From the NCBI RefSeq assembly GCF_000003815.2, contig NC_049980.1, positions 25,874,272 through 25,938,271 of the forward strand: a DNA stretch of 64,000 bases. Direction: 5' to 3'. The stretch comes from Branchiostoma floridae (taxonomy: Eukaryota; Chordata; Leptocardii; Amphioxiformes; Branchiostomatidae). The position numbers and the translations under genes were made by a program. Below the pieces are notes generated by a model that did not search any database, was not told the origin of the DNA, and saw nothing but the letters and a program-made list of their open reading frames with translations. Positions 14,101-25,003 of the stretch are shown one piece after another; position 1 is the stretch's first letter; the number at the start of each line of letters is the position of its first letter.

Positions 14101-17100
14101 CTGCACAGAGATGAATATACTGTTAGACTTGCTACCACATGCTTATGATTAATTACATGTTATAATATTATAACCATCAATTGTTTTTGATGCATCAAAG
14201 GTTCTATGATGAATGCAACTCATCATGAAGAACTCTTCAGCATATTCAATACCTCAGTAGTAGGTAACTTCAATAAATCTTTATACAGTCAAAATAGTTT
14301 TCCAGTTTACTAGGTTACTAGTAAATAACAGCCTTAGTAGATAAGAAGACTGACCGTTTGCTGTGTGATTTCTTGTAATCCAAAGCAGGCTGACAGGTCA
14401 ACATCCTGTAGAAGTGGGCATGTCTGGCCGAGTGATCGCAACCTCTCTACTGAAAGTCTACATCTCTGGAAACTGGGAGTAAGAAGTACATTTAAGAGGT
14501 TTGACGTGACAATCCCACCAACAGACAATGCAGACTGTATATCACACACACAATAAAACAATACAAGCACAAGAATAAAATTGATTTGTTAAATTTTCAT
14601 TAAAAAGCACAAATTTTGACCCTAACCAGACTTGTTTGAGTTGTATTGCAGATGGAGGTTGCTCAGGCTGTAGCCAGATGTCCATGGGATGTCTCCAGTC
14701 ACTGAGAAAAAATCAAATCACAATGAAACCCATCAGCTTTCACCTGATAATCATGGGCTCAGGAATATTGTAATGGAGATCCAGGTCTCCAAAGATGTAA
14801 AGCTACAAGCAAGCTTCACAGTAGCAAAATCAACAACAGAAAGAAAGCACATCACACAATTACTATATGTCAACACCACTGATAGTAACAATCAAGCTTG
14901 AATGATAGGTGATGAAAACAACCTTTCTTGATCAAAAAGTGCAACGGAAATGTACCCTATAATTCCCAGCTCCTGGAGGGAGGGGTTGGACGTGAGCAGT
15001 TTACTGATTGCGGCACTCGTCACCTCCCGACTGTTCTCGATGGTGAAGGACCTTAACCTGGTGCCCTTCTCTGCTACAATGGCCACTTAAATGATACAGA
15101 CATATAATTAGCATACATGTAATTTAAGCACTGTTACCAGAAAAAGTTATAAAAATCAAGAAATAAAAATACACAGTATGGCTTCCTTATTCTGATCATT
15201 ATTGTCAATGAGAACACTGCCACTAGTGGTGCACTGAGTACTGTTTTTGTATCACACATTAACCATTTGAATTGATGTAAGCCAAAATTGAATATCATTC
15301 CTGCTTTTTCATCTACCTCATTACACACAATGACAGGGTATGATCTAGATTAAGTAAAGTAAGAAACAAATGAACAACCAGTAGTCTTTGATGACCTACC
15401 AGTGTCATCATTGGCTTGTTCTGATTCCAAGTGCAGGCTTCTCAACTCTAGACAGTAGTTCAGACTGTTTGTCAACAGGTCATCAGTCAGAATGGAACCA
15501 ATAGCAAGATAATCTGCAAGGAAGATAAGACATGTAAGAACAAAATCATTGCTGTGTTACTTATCAAACAATTCACACTGCTAGACAACGCTATCTGTAT
15601 CTGTATCTACAGTATAACAAGCTTCGCAGGCATTCAGCATGGCAGAAGCTGATTATATTACAGTGAATGATCTGTCAAACCTAGCCTTTGCACACCTAAC
15701 TGTAGGCACCCTTTTAAAGCCATCGAATGAGTATATGATGTAATAAATACAACTGTACCATCAAATATCATTGAAGCATCCTCATTCAAGTTAATCTTTT
15801 AAAAACACAATGTATCTGTCAAAATGCACTGTGAATTATTGAATGTAAATCATGTTCCAAGGCGTCTTTCCAGGCCTTTTTCTTTAAATATAAAAATGTA
15901 CCTAGTGTAATCTTAGTGTTTTCCAGACAAAAAAGCTAATCTCTAACTTTAAAAAAAAAAGATCCGAAAAAAGCATTCAACACTTTCAGTTTTTCCACAG
16001 TGCCTCCAAAGTCCAAACCCAGCCCGCTCACTCCTGCTCACCTGCATGTTTACACAGCTCCAACACCTTCAGTATTCTCTCCTCTGTTGGATCCTGGCAC
16101 AGCCGGAAGTCAAAGTGTGTAATTCTAGACCTAAACCAAAAGGCAAGAGATTATTTTGAAATAAAGTTTGTTACTAAAACAACGACTGAAAGTGCTGTAT
16201 GATATCTGTGGCTCTTATTGTATTGGTTGATATATCTTGGATTACATATCTTTACATAACAATTTAAGATCAAACCCAATTTCTATAGCCTCCACCAAGC
16301 CTCCCTCCGGGGGGTGCGGGAATCATAGAATTGAGAAAAAAAATCAGGAAATTGGCCCAGTCCACGATAAGGTTTATGCTTCCCCTCTGCTATTGGCCAT
16401 CGCCTCTGGTGGCAAAACTCTCTTAGCAAATTATTCTCCCTATAATAGCCTGCATAGTCAGTCTGGTAGAGATTATGATTCCAATATAACAATCCAAGAT
16501 TCCACCCATCTCTGTAGGAATTTAAAAACTCTCACCATAGCGCAGGACTCTGACACATCTCACATAGTGTCCTGCATGTCTGTGCCACCACGCCCAGCTG
16601 ATGCCACTCCAGGTGAGACAAGATGTGGAACAAAATCTCAGGTGAGAAGATCTCCAGCAAGGAGTAGTGGAAGGAGTATCTACATGTACAAGAAAAGAAA
16701 AGGCCATTGTGAATGTGTACTAATTAATACTTACCCAATACTATGTAACCAAAGACCATCTCCTCTAGTTGTCTTATTACTTACAGAATACAAAATTACA
16801 TAATTGACTTGACAATCACTAGGTTCTAGCCAGCGTCCGTCCCTTCGTCCTTTGACTGAATTTTGCCACTCATGACTGACAAGAATTTTCCCATTCCATT
16901 TCATTTGATGGACAGAAATTAGCCTGTATAGAACTTGCACTTTTTAAGAATTTTGTAAGGATGATCTCCAGAAAATCAGTGGAAGTTTGCAGCTGATTAT
17001 TTCTAACATTTGCTGGCACTACCTGTTCAAAATTAAAATACATCTTAGCAGATTACTACAATCCTTGTCTCTCACCCCTCATCTTCCAGAAACTCCTCAG

Positions 17101-17179
17101 TATCCCAGTGTGCCCTCGGGATGGTCCCAGACTCCTCCTCCGTCTCCATCCTCTCCCTTACACTGTTGTCATCCGACAT
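6517..17179 (-). CDS. F-box / leucine-rich-repeat protein, about 912 residues, 23 coding exons
   Basis: Minus-strand coding exons, 5' to 3': 17076-17179, 16536-16679, 16042-16130, 15400-15513, 14923-15085, 14632-14701, 14355-14465, 14052-14100, 13764-13862, 13452-13522, 13218-13303, 12649-12763, 11888-11977, 11203-11322, 10407-10615, 10087-10198, 9466-9629, 9076-9201, 8546-8666, 7892-8048, 7381-7562, 7101-7152, 6517-6707. They total 2739 bp in one frame. The start MSDDNSVRERMETEEESG leads to an F-box in the second exon (FSPEILFHILSHLEWHQLGV). More than fifteen imperfect LRRs of the cysteine-containing type follow (LETVDCSKCSGLESI, LTNLRLSGCNQV). F-box/LRR proteins are SCF substrate receptors, with the LRR arc holding the substrate. 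Exons 14632-14701 and 14923-15085 use weak donors and are the least certain. The layout recalls plant FBL15-type proteins; I cannot match it to a vertebrate FBXL. Confidence 0.85.
8099..8170. repeat. (TG)n microsatellite
   Basis: About 70 bases of nearly pure TG with one TATG interruption near 8111, ending in GCGCGC. It lies in an intron of the F-box/LRR gene between the exons at 7892-8048 and 8546-8666. Open frames through it are artefacts of the dinucleotide. Confidence 0.95.
10784..10843. repeat. 60-bp dispersed repeat, copy 2
   Basis: This is the partner of 4539-4598, with 55 of 60 bases identical and the same orientation. It lies in the intron between F-box/LRR exons 11203-11322 and 10407-10615. 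Confidence 0.65.
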
Positions 17180-18231
17180 CACTTTGCCATGTTTTGTAGA
17201 TGTGAGTGTCTAAAGTAAAAAGTCCAACGCTGTTGACAGGGAGTCTACAAGAATTTTTCCAATTGACATGGTGCCGATACTGGGGAAAATAACTGTAGTC
17301 ATCCCTACACAATCTATTTCTCCTATGTCGAGCTGAATACACATTGTAGGAACTCCTCAAGTTTCAGAGCAGAGTTCTAGGACCTGGGTTTGAATCTGCA
17401 TAGGAGATTGGTGGTGAGATGACTTTAAGCTAAGAGGATCTGCATGTGGGTTCTGAAGATCCCACTATGTATTACCCTAAAATCAATGAAGGCAATTACA
17501 TTAAAAATTTGGTCACTTTGCGACAAACTACATGTTTACAAATAAGTCAAAATACCGGGGTAAGCTGCCTAAACCTCACAGAAAAGAGCACACAGACCCT
17601 TAGCCAGCTGGGTGCCATCCAATTACTACGAGGCCTGCCCTATATTCTTCAAAACGTACTTGATTATATCAGCTCAAACATTTCTATGGAGGCCAATATG
17701 AGCATAGTGTACAGCTTTAGATTGTTTGGTTTACCCTACCACAAACAACTGTATTGCACCAGTATCACGACTGGGCCTGGCAGTAACCGGATGGCACCCA
17801 GGCTAACAGACCCTCAGCTGAGCCTCATGAAAACTGCCATGTGATTTTTGTCCTGAGGCTTCTTTCTTGATCACTTTTGAAGTTCATTACTCCAGAACTC
17901 TCCCTGCTCATCTGTCTCTCTGGAAAGTACAACAGGGACTCTATACCGTTGGTTTGACGACGACACAGCTGTCAACGACTCATAGCCCCCCTCCCCATTT
18001 TCCCACACTAGGCAAAAAAAGGTCCATTTGTGGGTCGTATTGTTTGATCAAAACTTCTCGAAATACTGGTTTTGTAGGGCTGCTCTTGTAGGTCAGTTTC
18101 ACCAGTCCTTGCAGTTTAAAGGGGATCGCCCAACTAAGAGTAAATTATGCAATCAGCTGAGTCAGAATATTCAAAACAAAACGTAATTTTGTGCCATGAT
18201 ACATTACGCGCACGTAAAATGCAATACTCAC

Positions 18232-18400
18232 CAAATGGTCGAAGAGCTTCCCCTTTTCTCAGGAACCCGCAGAGCCCATATTTCCGGTCATCTTTCTCTG
18301 TGCACCCCCACGGACCAAAACACAAGTCTGACCAACCCTGCAAGCCCTTGAACTTCGGCTCCTACTTCCGGGTTCTGCCTCCAGAACATTAACCATAATC
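18232..18400 (-). promoter_or_regulatory. 5' UTR exon and promoter region of the F-box/LRR gene
   Basis: A strong minus-strand donor (TTTG|GTGAGT) at 18232/18231 pairs with the acceptor TTTAG at 17210, in front of the exon holding the ATG at 17179. The ETS/GABP-type motif ACTTCCGGG at 18364-18372 and a second TTTCCGG near 18280 suggest a TATA-less housekeeping promoter. The upstream edge is a guess. The exon has short open frames, but none joins in frame to the downstream ATG in a way I trust. Confidence 0.5.
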
Positions 18401-19613
18401 CTTTGCGCAACTAGGTCAAAAGTCACTTCCTCTCTTTGTGTAAGTGATACACCCCTGGATGTTGAGGTCTCACGTTACAAATGCTCCTTTTACGTGGAAA
18501 TTAGCAGCCTGTCAACATGTCAATTTTTGTATAAAGTCTTTTTGAGTTTTTCAAAGATGGGAAACCGGTGTTTTACAATTCCCTAGTACATCATGTGCAA
18601 TTTGAACGGCACGGAGCATGTTCAAGCTTTAAGCATGATAGCTTCAGGCAAGGAGGTTAAAAAACTTGTGTTTTTTTAACCTCCTTGCTTAGTGACTTTC
18701 TTTGCAACCAACCGTTAGGCTCTGGACCACATGTGACTTGTACATTCGGTTTCTTGGAACCATATGGACTGTGATTCTTCTAGTATTCTACAGTGCCCTG
18801 TCTCCCCTAACAAATTAAAGAAAGATTGAAGAAAATACACATAAGCCAACTGTATGAGTGACGAACATTTTAAATATGGGTGGGTAATGTTACTAGGGTA
18901 TTACAAAACCGGTTTTTTTTTCTTGTTGGACCTGAAGAAATCAGTGGACCGGACCCCAATTAGAAAACGAACAGAAGATATCTGTTGGCATTCACACGTT
19001 TGGGGGTTTACTGGTCCAAAAAATAAAAGCTCAGTATTAAAAAGGAGTCAGTTGATAATCATTTTCACCAAGTTTCTACAGACAGACTTGGTCGAAGTTA
19101 GTTCTTTACATATGAAGGAAGGATTCTAAAACATCAGTGTAAGTCACTAAACAATTGAAACTTTAGCAGCGAAATGGACTTTTCTTTTGTCTAGTTTTCA
19201 CAGGCCTGGACCTGAGTTTTTTTGTACCATTACCGACCCCTAGTGGCTAACGATACAGAAAATTCAGGTTGAGTCTAGGTCCGGGTGTGATTGTCAGTGA
19301 AATACATTCACTACAAATGGTCCTTATCACTTCAATAGTTGTCTGTTTGGAGTATGTCCTCTAACATTTCAAGATCATATCTTCATGTAAGCAACACTAT
19401 TTACCTGTTAACTTCGACTATCAACTTAGATTTTCTAGGGCGGGTAAGCCAAAAGCATCTGCCAGTATAATCTGTTCATTTTTCAATGGGCCCACTGATT
19501 TTTTTTCCCCAGGTCTAGTGCAAGAAAACAGCATTGTACATTTTGTAAGTGGTTGCACTAAACTAGGATAAAGATTCACACGTTCAAGGTAATATGACAT
19601 GTGGAAGAAACCG
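18400..19613. other. Intergenic, no gene seen
   Basis: Apart from the hairpin at 18648-18688 there is no exon or conserved motif I can support between the F-box/LRR promoter and the end of RRM2. A weak inverted repeat around GGACCTGAG near 19208 and CTAGGTCCGG near 19276 may be another degraded element. Confidence 0.5.
18648..18688. repeat. Perfect 17-bp hairpin with 7-base loop
   Basis: GCAAGGAGGTTAAAAAA (18648-18664) is followed by a 7-base loop and its exact reverse complement (18672-18688). It lies about 250-450 bp upstream of the F-box/LRR 5' UTR exon. It may be a relic of a fold-back element tip. Confidence 0.85.
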
Positions 19614-20280
19614 TTTATTGCTGTAGAGACCTGAGATATTTCACAGCTCCATAATATGAAGTAGACACAAAGTATGTACAATAAGTTGCAACTGGACAGG
19701 TAAAAAAAACTTGTGTCCTCCATTGCTGGTGTCAACAAACTTAACCTGTGACAGAATTAAAGTTTCATTTCAATACAGCAAAGCTACTTAAAAATACCTC
19801 CAAGATAAGGTTGTTTAACAGCTGGTATGGCACAATATATATTAAGTATCATACATTGAAAAACATTTTTAAAAATTGAAGTTGTACTAAAAAACATCAC
19901 ATTGTTTGAAAGGATATCTACTGGTAGCAAAATACAATTAGGATGATCATTGACCACTCAAGGATTTAAAAGAAAACCAATACAAGCTTAAACATCCAAC
20001 TAATACAATGACCTATATCATATAATACATTAAAAGTTATGGTGTCTACCTTAAGTAGTCTAACATTCATTATAAAACCAAGATGCCATGATGGTTATCC
20101 ATGCTGTCTGCAGATTTAAAAAAAAATCAAGTCTGATATACAAAAGTTACAAGCATCCCAAAGAACATGGGTAGGGTGTGGAGTGACAAACTGAACACAA
20201 AACATAGTTCTTGTCTTTCAGATCATGTACAATCCACGGACGACCCAACATGGGATTTAAAACTGAATAGAGACATTGAT
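19614..20280 (-). terminator. RRM2 3' UTR with polyadenylation signal
   Basis: The stretch after the RRM2 stop is AT-rich and non-coding. TTTATT at 19614-19619 reads AATAAA on the minus strand and is the best candidate signal. It would give a 3' UTR of about 660 bases. Confidence 0.5.
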
Positions 20281-23200
20281 TTAGAAGTCAGCATCCAGCG
20301 TAAACTTCTGCTGAGCAGGAGAGGACATCACCCCCATCTTCTGGTACTCTCCAACCTTCTTCTCAAAGAAGTTGGTCTTCCCCTCCAGTGAGATGTTCTC
20401 CATGAAGTCGAAGGGGTTCTCTCTGTTGAAGATCTAAACGAAAGAGATGGTACAGAAGTGTAAGTGACTGTAGATTCATGTCTATATTGAGAATGATTTA
20501 TTCTGTAAAACATTGCAGCCCTCTAGGCTGAATGGTGTAATACATTACAAGTAATGTGTAATATTGAGTTGGTAAGTCAAGTAGGACACTTCTTAGTAGG
20601 ACACTTGACATGAAAGCAAATCAGTGGAAAATGAAAACAGGCCAGACCAAGTGAGGGCAATGACATACCTTACTGCACTTGAGTTCTCCCAGTAGTCTGT
20701 CTGCTACAAACTCGATGTACTGCTTCATCAGATCGTGGTTCATGCCAATCAGCTTCACGGGCAGAGCCTCGGTCAGGAACTCCTACATCACAAAGATACA
20801 TTTCAGTGAGCAACTTGTTATATTTGTATTCAACCTCATCATATCCTAACAATGACTGGACTACAGATTCAGAAACAAATTTATTCTAGACTTGTCCCTC
20901 ACCTCACCAGTTCCCCTGCCTAAATGCAATCTACATCAGTTAAAAGCCATCATTTTCTGTACCTGCTCAATCTTGACAGCATTCCTGATGATCTGGTGGA
21001 TGGCCTCCTCACTGGGCTTGTTCACCAGGTGACTGAACATCAGGCAGGCGAAGTCACAGTGCAAACCCTCGTCTCTGCTGATCAGCTCGTTGGAGAACGT
21101 CAGACCAGGCATCAGACCCCTCTTCTTCAGCCAGAAGATAGCAGCAAAGGAACCTGAAATGGTGAAAACAAGTGTTAGTACAAGGTCCTATGAGCAGCTC
21201 CTAACTCATACCAGGACATCACCTACAGTTTTTGAAGGACGACCAACATGAACCACTTTTAAGGATCGTTTTGCTGATGCTAACCTGAGAAGAAGATTCC
21301 TTCTACAGCAGCGAAGGCAACCACACGCTCCCCAAAAGTGGCTTGCTTGTCTCCAATCCACCTGAGGGCCCAGTCAGCCTTCTGCTTGACACAGGGTAGG
21401 GTCTCGATTGCATTGAAGAGGTGGTCCCTGTGGAAAGAGGAGTCATTGTTTGTTGTTTTTGTTGGTACAAGTGGAAAGCTGCTATTTACTATCAATGGCA
21501 GAAAATGGCAGTGAAGTTGTATTTCCTTATTCCAGAATGTAGCTCACCTGCCACATGTGTCATAATGGCAGTTATTACATTAAATATATGCTGTGTTGTA
21601 GGGACTCGTCACCATGTAACCTCTATTAGGTACATAGGTAACCTATTAGCCATGACAAGAGTATAAAGGCTTTTATGGCAGCCTGGATCCTTATCAAACA
21701 TCACAATGACAGGGAACAATGTTCCTTGACATATACAGGTAGTATTCAACTAACCTCTCTGTTGGGTCCTTGATGTATGTGTCAATCAGAAGACTGTACA
21801 TTTCAGAGTGGATGTTTTCTATGGCGATCTGGAAGCCGTAGAAGCACCTGGCCTCTGTCACCTGCACCTCCTGACTGAATCTCTCCACCTGGGAAAAAGT
21901 GTGAAGAAGGCCCATAAGTCATGACCATACCATACCCAAGGACAAATGCTGTTCAGAACATCTGGACCAAAAATAACTTTAATCTTTGATAACTCAACAC
22001 TCACCAAGTTCTCATTGACGATGCCATCACTGGCGGCAAAGAAGGCGAGCACATGCTTGATGAAGTGTCTCTCTCCGTCGTTCAGACTCTCCCAGTGGCC
22101 CAAGTCCTGCAGAAAACAAGATCACCATCAATGTTGCTTACAACTTCAGTCTGTAGAATTCCACCCTAAACTGCTTTATATTATATTAGCTTCAATTCAT
22201 GCTAGAATAGTCACCAGACACCATAAACTTTGAATGCTGAGGGAAAAAAAAAGCTATCGAGAATGACAAAGGGTCCGATTGCAGTTCATGTTTTTTTCTG
22301 AATGCAAACGTGAACAAATTGGCTGGTTGGTGGGGGTGTTGTATATAGAACACATATGTTGTGATATGTAAGTGACCCCTGGGGCACGCTTCATCTCCTG
22401 CTTGTACTGTGAGCAATCTGAATTTGTGCTTCCTAGTTGTCTGTCAACTACTATACAATTACACTTTTTCATTCCGATTTTCCAGGACATTGTCAGTGTG
22501 ACGTTTAATACCTTTGAGAGGTCAACCTCCTCCGCTGTCCAGAAGGATGCCTCAGCCTTCTTGTACATCTGCCAGATGTCATGGTACTGGATGGGGAAGA
22601 TGACAAAGCGCCTGGGGTTCTCACGCAGGAGGGGCTCATCCTGGAGAGGCAAATTTACAAAAGAAATCTGTTAATGACCGATGCAGCAAACCTGCTGTGA
22701 ATCTAAGTGACTGATGCACAATTCATTCAAGTGCAAATTTTCCTCAAACTAGTTTGGTTAAAACAAACTTTATTAACTAAAGACTCAAGACTATGAATCA
22801 GTTACTAGTACTCAATGACAGCATATGTAATTCGAATCCAATTCCAAAAATTAATTTTTTTCATGAGATAACATGCTGACAGTGCATACCTGTTCCTTTC
22901 TCTCTGGCTTTTGAACAGGGTCAACCTATGGATAGAAGAAATAAATTGATCAGTATTTGACAATGTGGAAAAAATAAGTCATCACAACTCAAAAGGGAAC
23001 AACCCTGAATGTAATAAATATTAACCAGAATTTCCACATTAACATTTACTTTTGTTATCAATATTTGTTCAGTAAGTGGATGCTGCAAGAGCACAAGCAA
23101 AAGTGAGGATCAAAGATCGACTGTTGCCCTGTTGGATCCATTGTTCAAAACAGAACTCACCACTTGCTTCTTGATTTCCTTTATGTCTGATGATCTTATT

Positions 23201-24258
23201 ATATTCTGGAAAAAAAGAAAAGAAATTAAAGATGAGGGTGGAGTTGGAGATGAAATTGTCTGGAGCAACGCGTCTACTCATTTACATAACAAGAGGAACG
23301 CCCCGATAATTTACGTAAATCCCTTTTCGCGGGAAATTTTACATAACAGCTGGCCAGCAACGGTTTTCTTACGCAAGATCTCGGGTTTCAACCGCCAAGT
23401 TGTGTAAGAGTTCGACATTTTAAAAATTCCACTGGTTTTCCTTTGTTCCTTACCTGGCTCTGGCTCTCTCCGAGGACCTTTCTTGCTACAGGTTTTCCTT
23501 TAGAAGGTGAAGACGGGACCTGAAAGTACAAACATCAAAACTAAATAAACAGCCTGGGGATGGAACGATCCGAGTGGTGGTGACAAACGAGCCGGTTTAC
23601 GCTATAACTGGCTTCACAAATCAATACTGAACGTACTAAAAGAATAAAAATCATAGATAAGCAGTCTTTCTGCACATTTCGAAATAAAAATCAAGGGGCG
23701 CTTGGGGTGGGAATAAAGTCGTGGAGGATGGAAAATTCTCCTTTTTTGGTTTGCGCGCGCGGTCGTTTCCTGTCGAGCATGACAAAGGGTGACGCATGTT
23801 TTTCCCTTTTCTGGAAACATCGGTCAAATTCCCACATTTCAACGGGGAATTGTACGTCGGTAACGTCCTTGTTTTACAGATTGTCCATAGGTCTTTTCAG
23901 TCAGTGAGGGGGATTCAAGACAATTAATCCAGCTGACCGTGGGGAACCGATTTACATTTTGGCGCCAACACGAAGACAACATGCATTATTTCGCTATTTC
24001 CAGCTGCAAATGCACAATGTTTCACCGATGAAGTGCCGTGATAATTCTCAAAACACTACTACAGAGTATCAAACAAGGTTTTCGAAATGGACGGGTTAGG
24101 GAAAAATGAATTTTCTCTCACTCGCATACGCAAACAAAGCAGAAAATGGCGCCCAAAAATTATTATGTTACCTGATTCTCTCGGTCTGCAGAGATCTTCA
24201 GCGCCGAGAAGTCCTGCTGCACGGACTGGGTAGACTTCGGTGAGTGCATGGAAAGCAT
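20281..24258 (-). CDS. RRM2: Ribonucleoside-diphosphate reductase small subunit (R2)
   Basis: Eleven minus-strand exons: 24172-24258, 23454-23519, 23161-23205, 22890-22925, 22512-22640, 22005-22106, 21755-21888, 21285-21427, 20963-21153, 20669-20782 and 20281-20433. They total 1200 bp and 399 residues (human RRM2 is 389). R2 supplies the di-iron tyrosyl radical with which ribonucleotide reductase makes dNTPs. By alignment the iron ligands are Asp148, Glu179, His182, Glu242, Glu276 and His279, and the radical tyrosine is Tyr186 in ENIHSEMY. The C-terminal FTLDADF, which docks on the large subunit, is intact. The first 78 residues are poorly conserved, as usual. Where the human N-terminal region has a KEN degron this protein has REN (residues 26-28). 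The gene is head to head with STPG1. Several E2F-type sites and three CCAAT boxes near the start fit S-phase expression. It is the only R2 gene seen here, so the RRM2/RRM2B distinction may not apply. Confidence 0.97.
23324..23336. promoter_or_regulatory. E2F consensus site in an RRM2 intron
   Basis: TTTTCGCGGGAAA contains a perfect match to the E2F consensus TTTSGCGSGAAA. It lies in the second RRM2 intron, about 0.9 kb inside the gene. E2F control of R2 genes is well known in animals; use of this copy is inferred. Confidence 0.6.
23957..23968. promoter_or_regulatory. Palindromic E2F-like site in RRM2 intron 1
   Basis: TTTTGGCGCCAA includes the 10-base palindrome TTGGCGCCAA, an E2F/DP-type site. 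It lies in the first intron, about 200 bp from exon 1. A further GGCGCCCAAA lies near 24147-24156, right beside the exon 1 donor. Confidence 0.5.
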
Positions 24259-25003
24259 CTTTGGTTTCTGTAGAGGAAAAATTTACGGTAGTGGAAGAAA
24301 AAATTGGCGGGACAGAGGAGTGGAGTTGCAAACAGAGAGAGTTGCACTGACTAGCGACAGACCAGCTGGGAGAGACTAAATTTTGGCGGCCTCCGCAGCG
24401 TTCATATAACGCGGGACTTGGTAAATCTGACCAATCAGGAAAAAGGAGGGGCTCATCTTGGGCGGCTTTGGCCAATCAACGCACGGAACGTCGCGGATTC
24501 GACCAAATTTGACCAATCGAAAAGGAGATTTTTTTCGAGCGAACCATATCATGTATCCAAACACAAGGGGGTTTAGACGGATTAAAGAGAAACATTGCTA
24601 AGATCTGATATGTGGAAATTTTACTTTAAATTGCTATTATTAATTTTGCTGTAGATATATGGAAAAAAATTGTGTAACGATTGAGATTTGAGTGTTCTAG
24701 ATAAATATTTCTCTCCCCTACAGTTACAGTAGTATAGTCCATCACCCTGTAAACACACTGTCACCAAGGACATTGAGGTGGTTTTATAGTACTACGCGAA
24801 ATTGATATTGACTTGTTTTATACTTTTTTGATCAGAACACTAATGTTTTGTATCTTGTTGTTACCAACGGTTATCTTTTTATGAATGTATCTATGGGTAT
24901 TTTCCTTTGGTGAGGTGAACAATTCCGGGTCTATTTTGTCAGTCGCTAGGGGATTTCAAGGGTTCCGGGTGTTGTCAGGCACCGTCAACAAGTTTCAGAA
25001 ATC
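24259..25003. promoter_or_regulatory. Bidirectional promoter of RRM2 and STPG1
   Basis: 745 bp separate the two divergent ATGs (RRM2 24258, STPG1 25004). The RRM2-proximal half has E2F-like TTGGCGGG at 24304-24311 and TTTGGCGG at 24382-24389. It also has three CCAAT boxes in CCAATC context at 24431-24435, 24472-24476 and 24513-24517, all in the same orientation and exactly 41 bp apart. CCAAT boxes bind NF-Y, and CCAAT plus E2F is the usual layout of vertebrate R2 promoters. The STPG1-proximal half is AT-rich with no clear TATA box. Confidence 0.7.

Noticed and set aside
16237-16803. 188-codon plus-strand open frame
   Set aside because: It runs antisense over the F-box exon of the F-box/LRR gene and has no recognisable domain.
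17446-17844. 132-codon plus-strand open frame
   Set aside because: It lies in the first intron of the F-box/LRR gene, on the opposite strand, with no domain, repeat or splice support.
24859-24878. GTTACCAACGGTTATC, resembling an RFX X-box before the cilia-type gene STPG1
   Set aside because: The right half-site is GGTTAT rather than RGYAAC, so it misses key bases.
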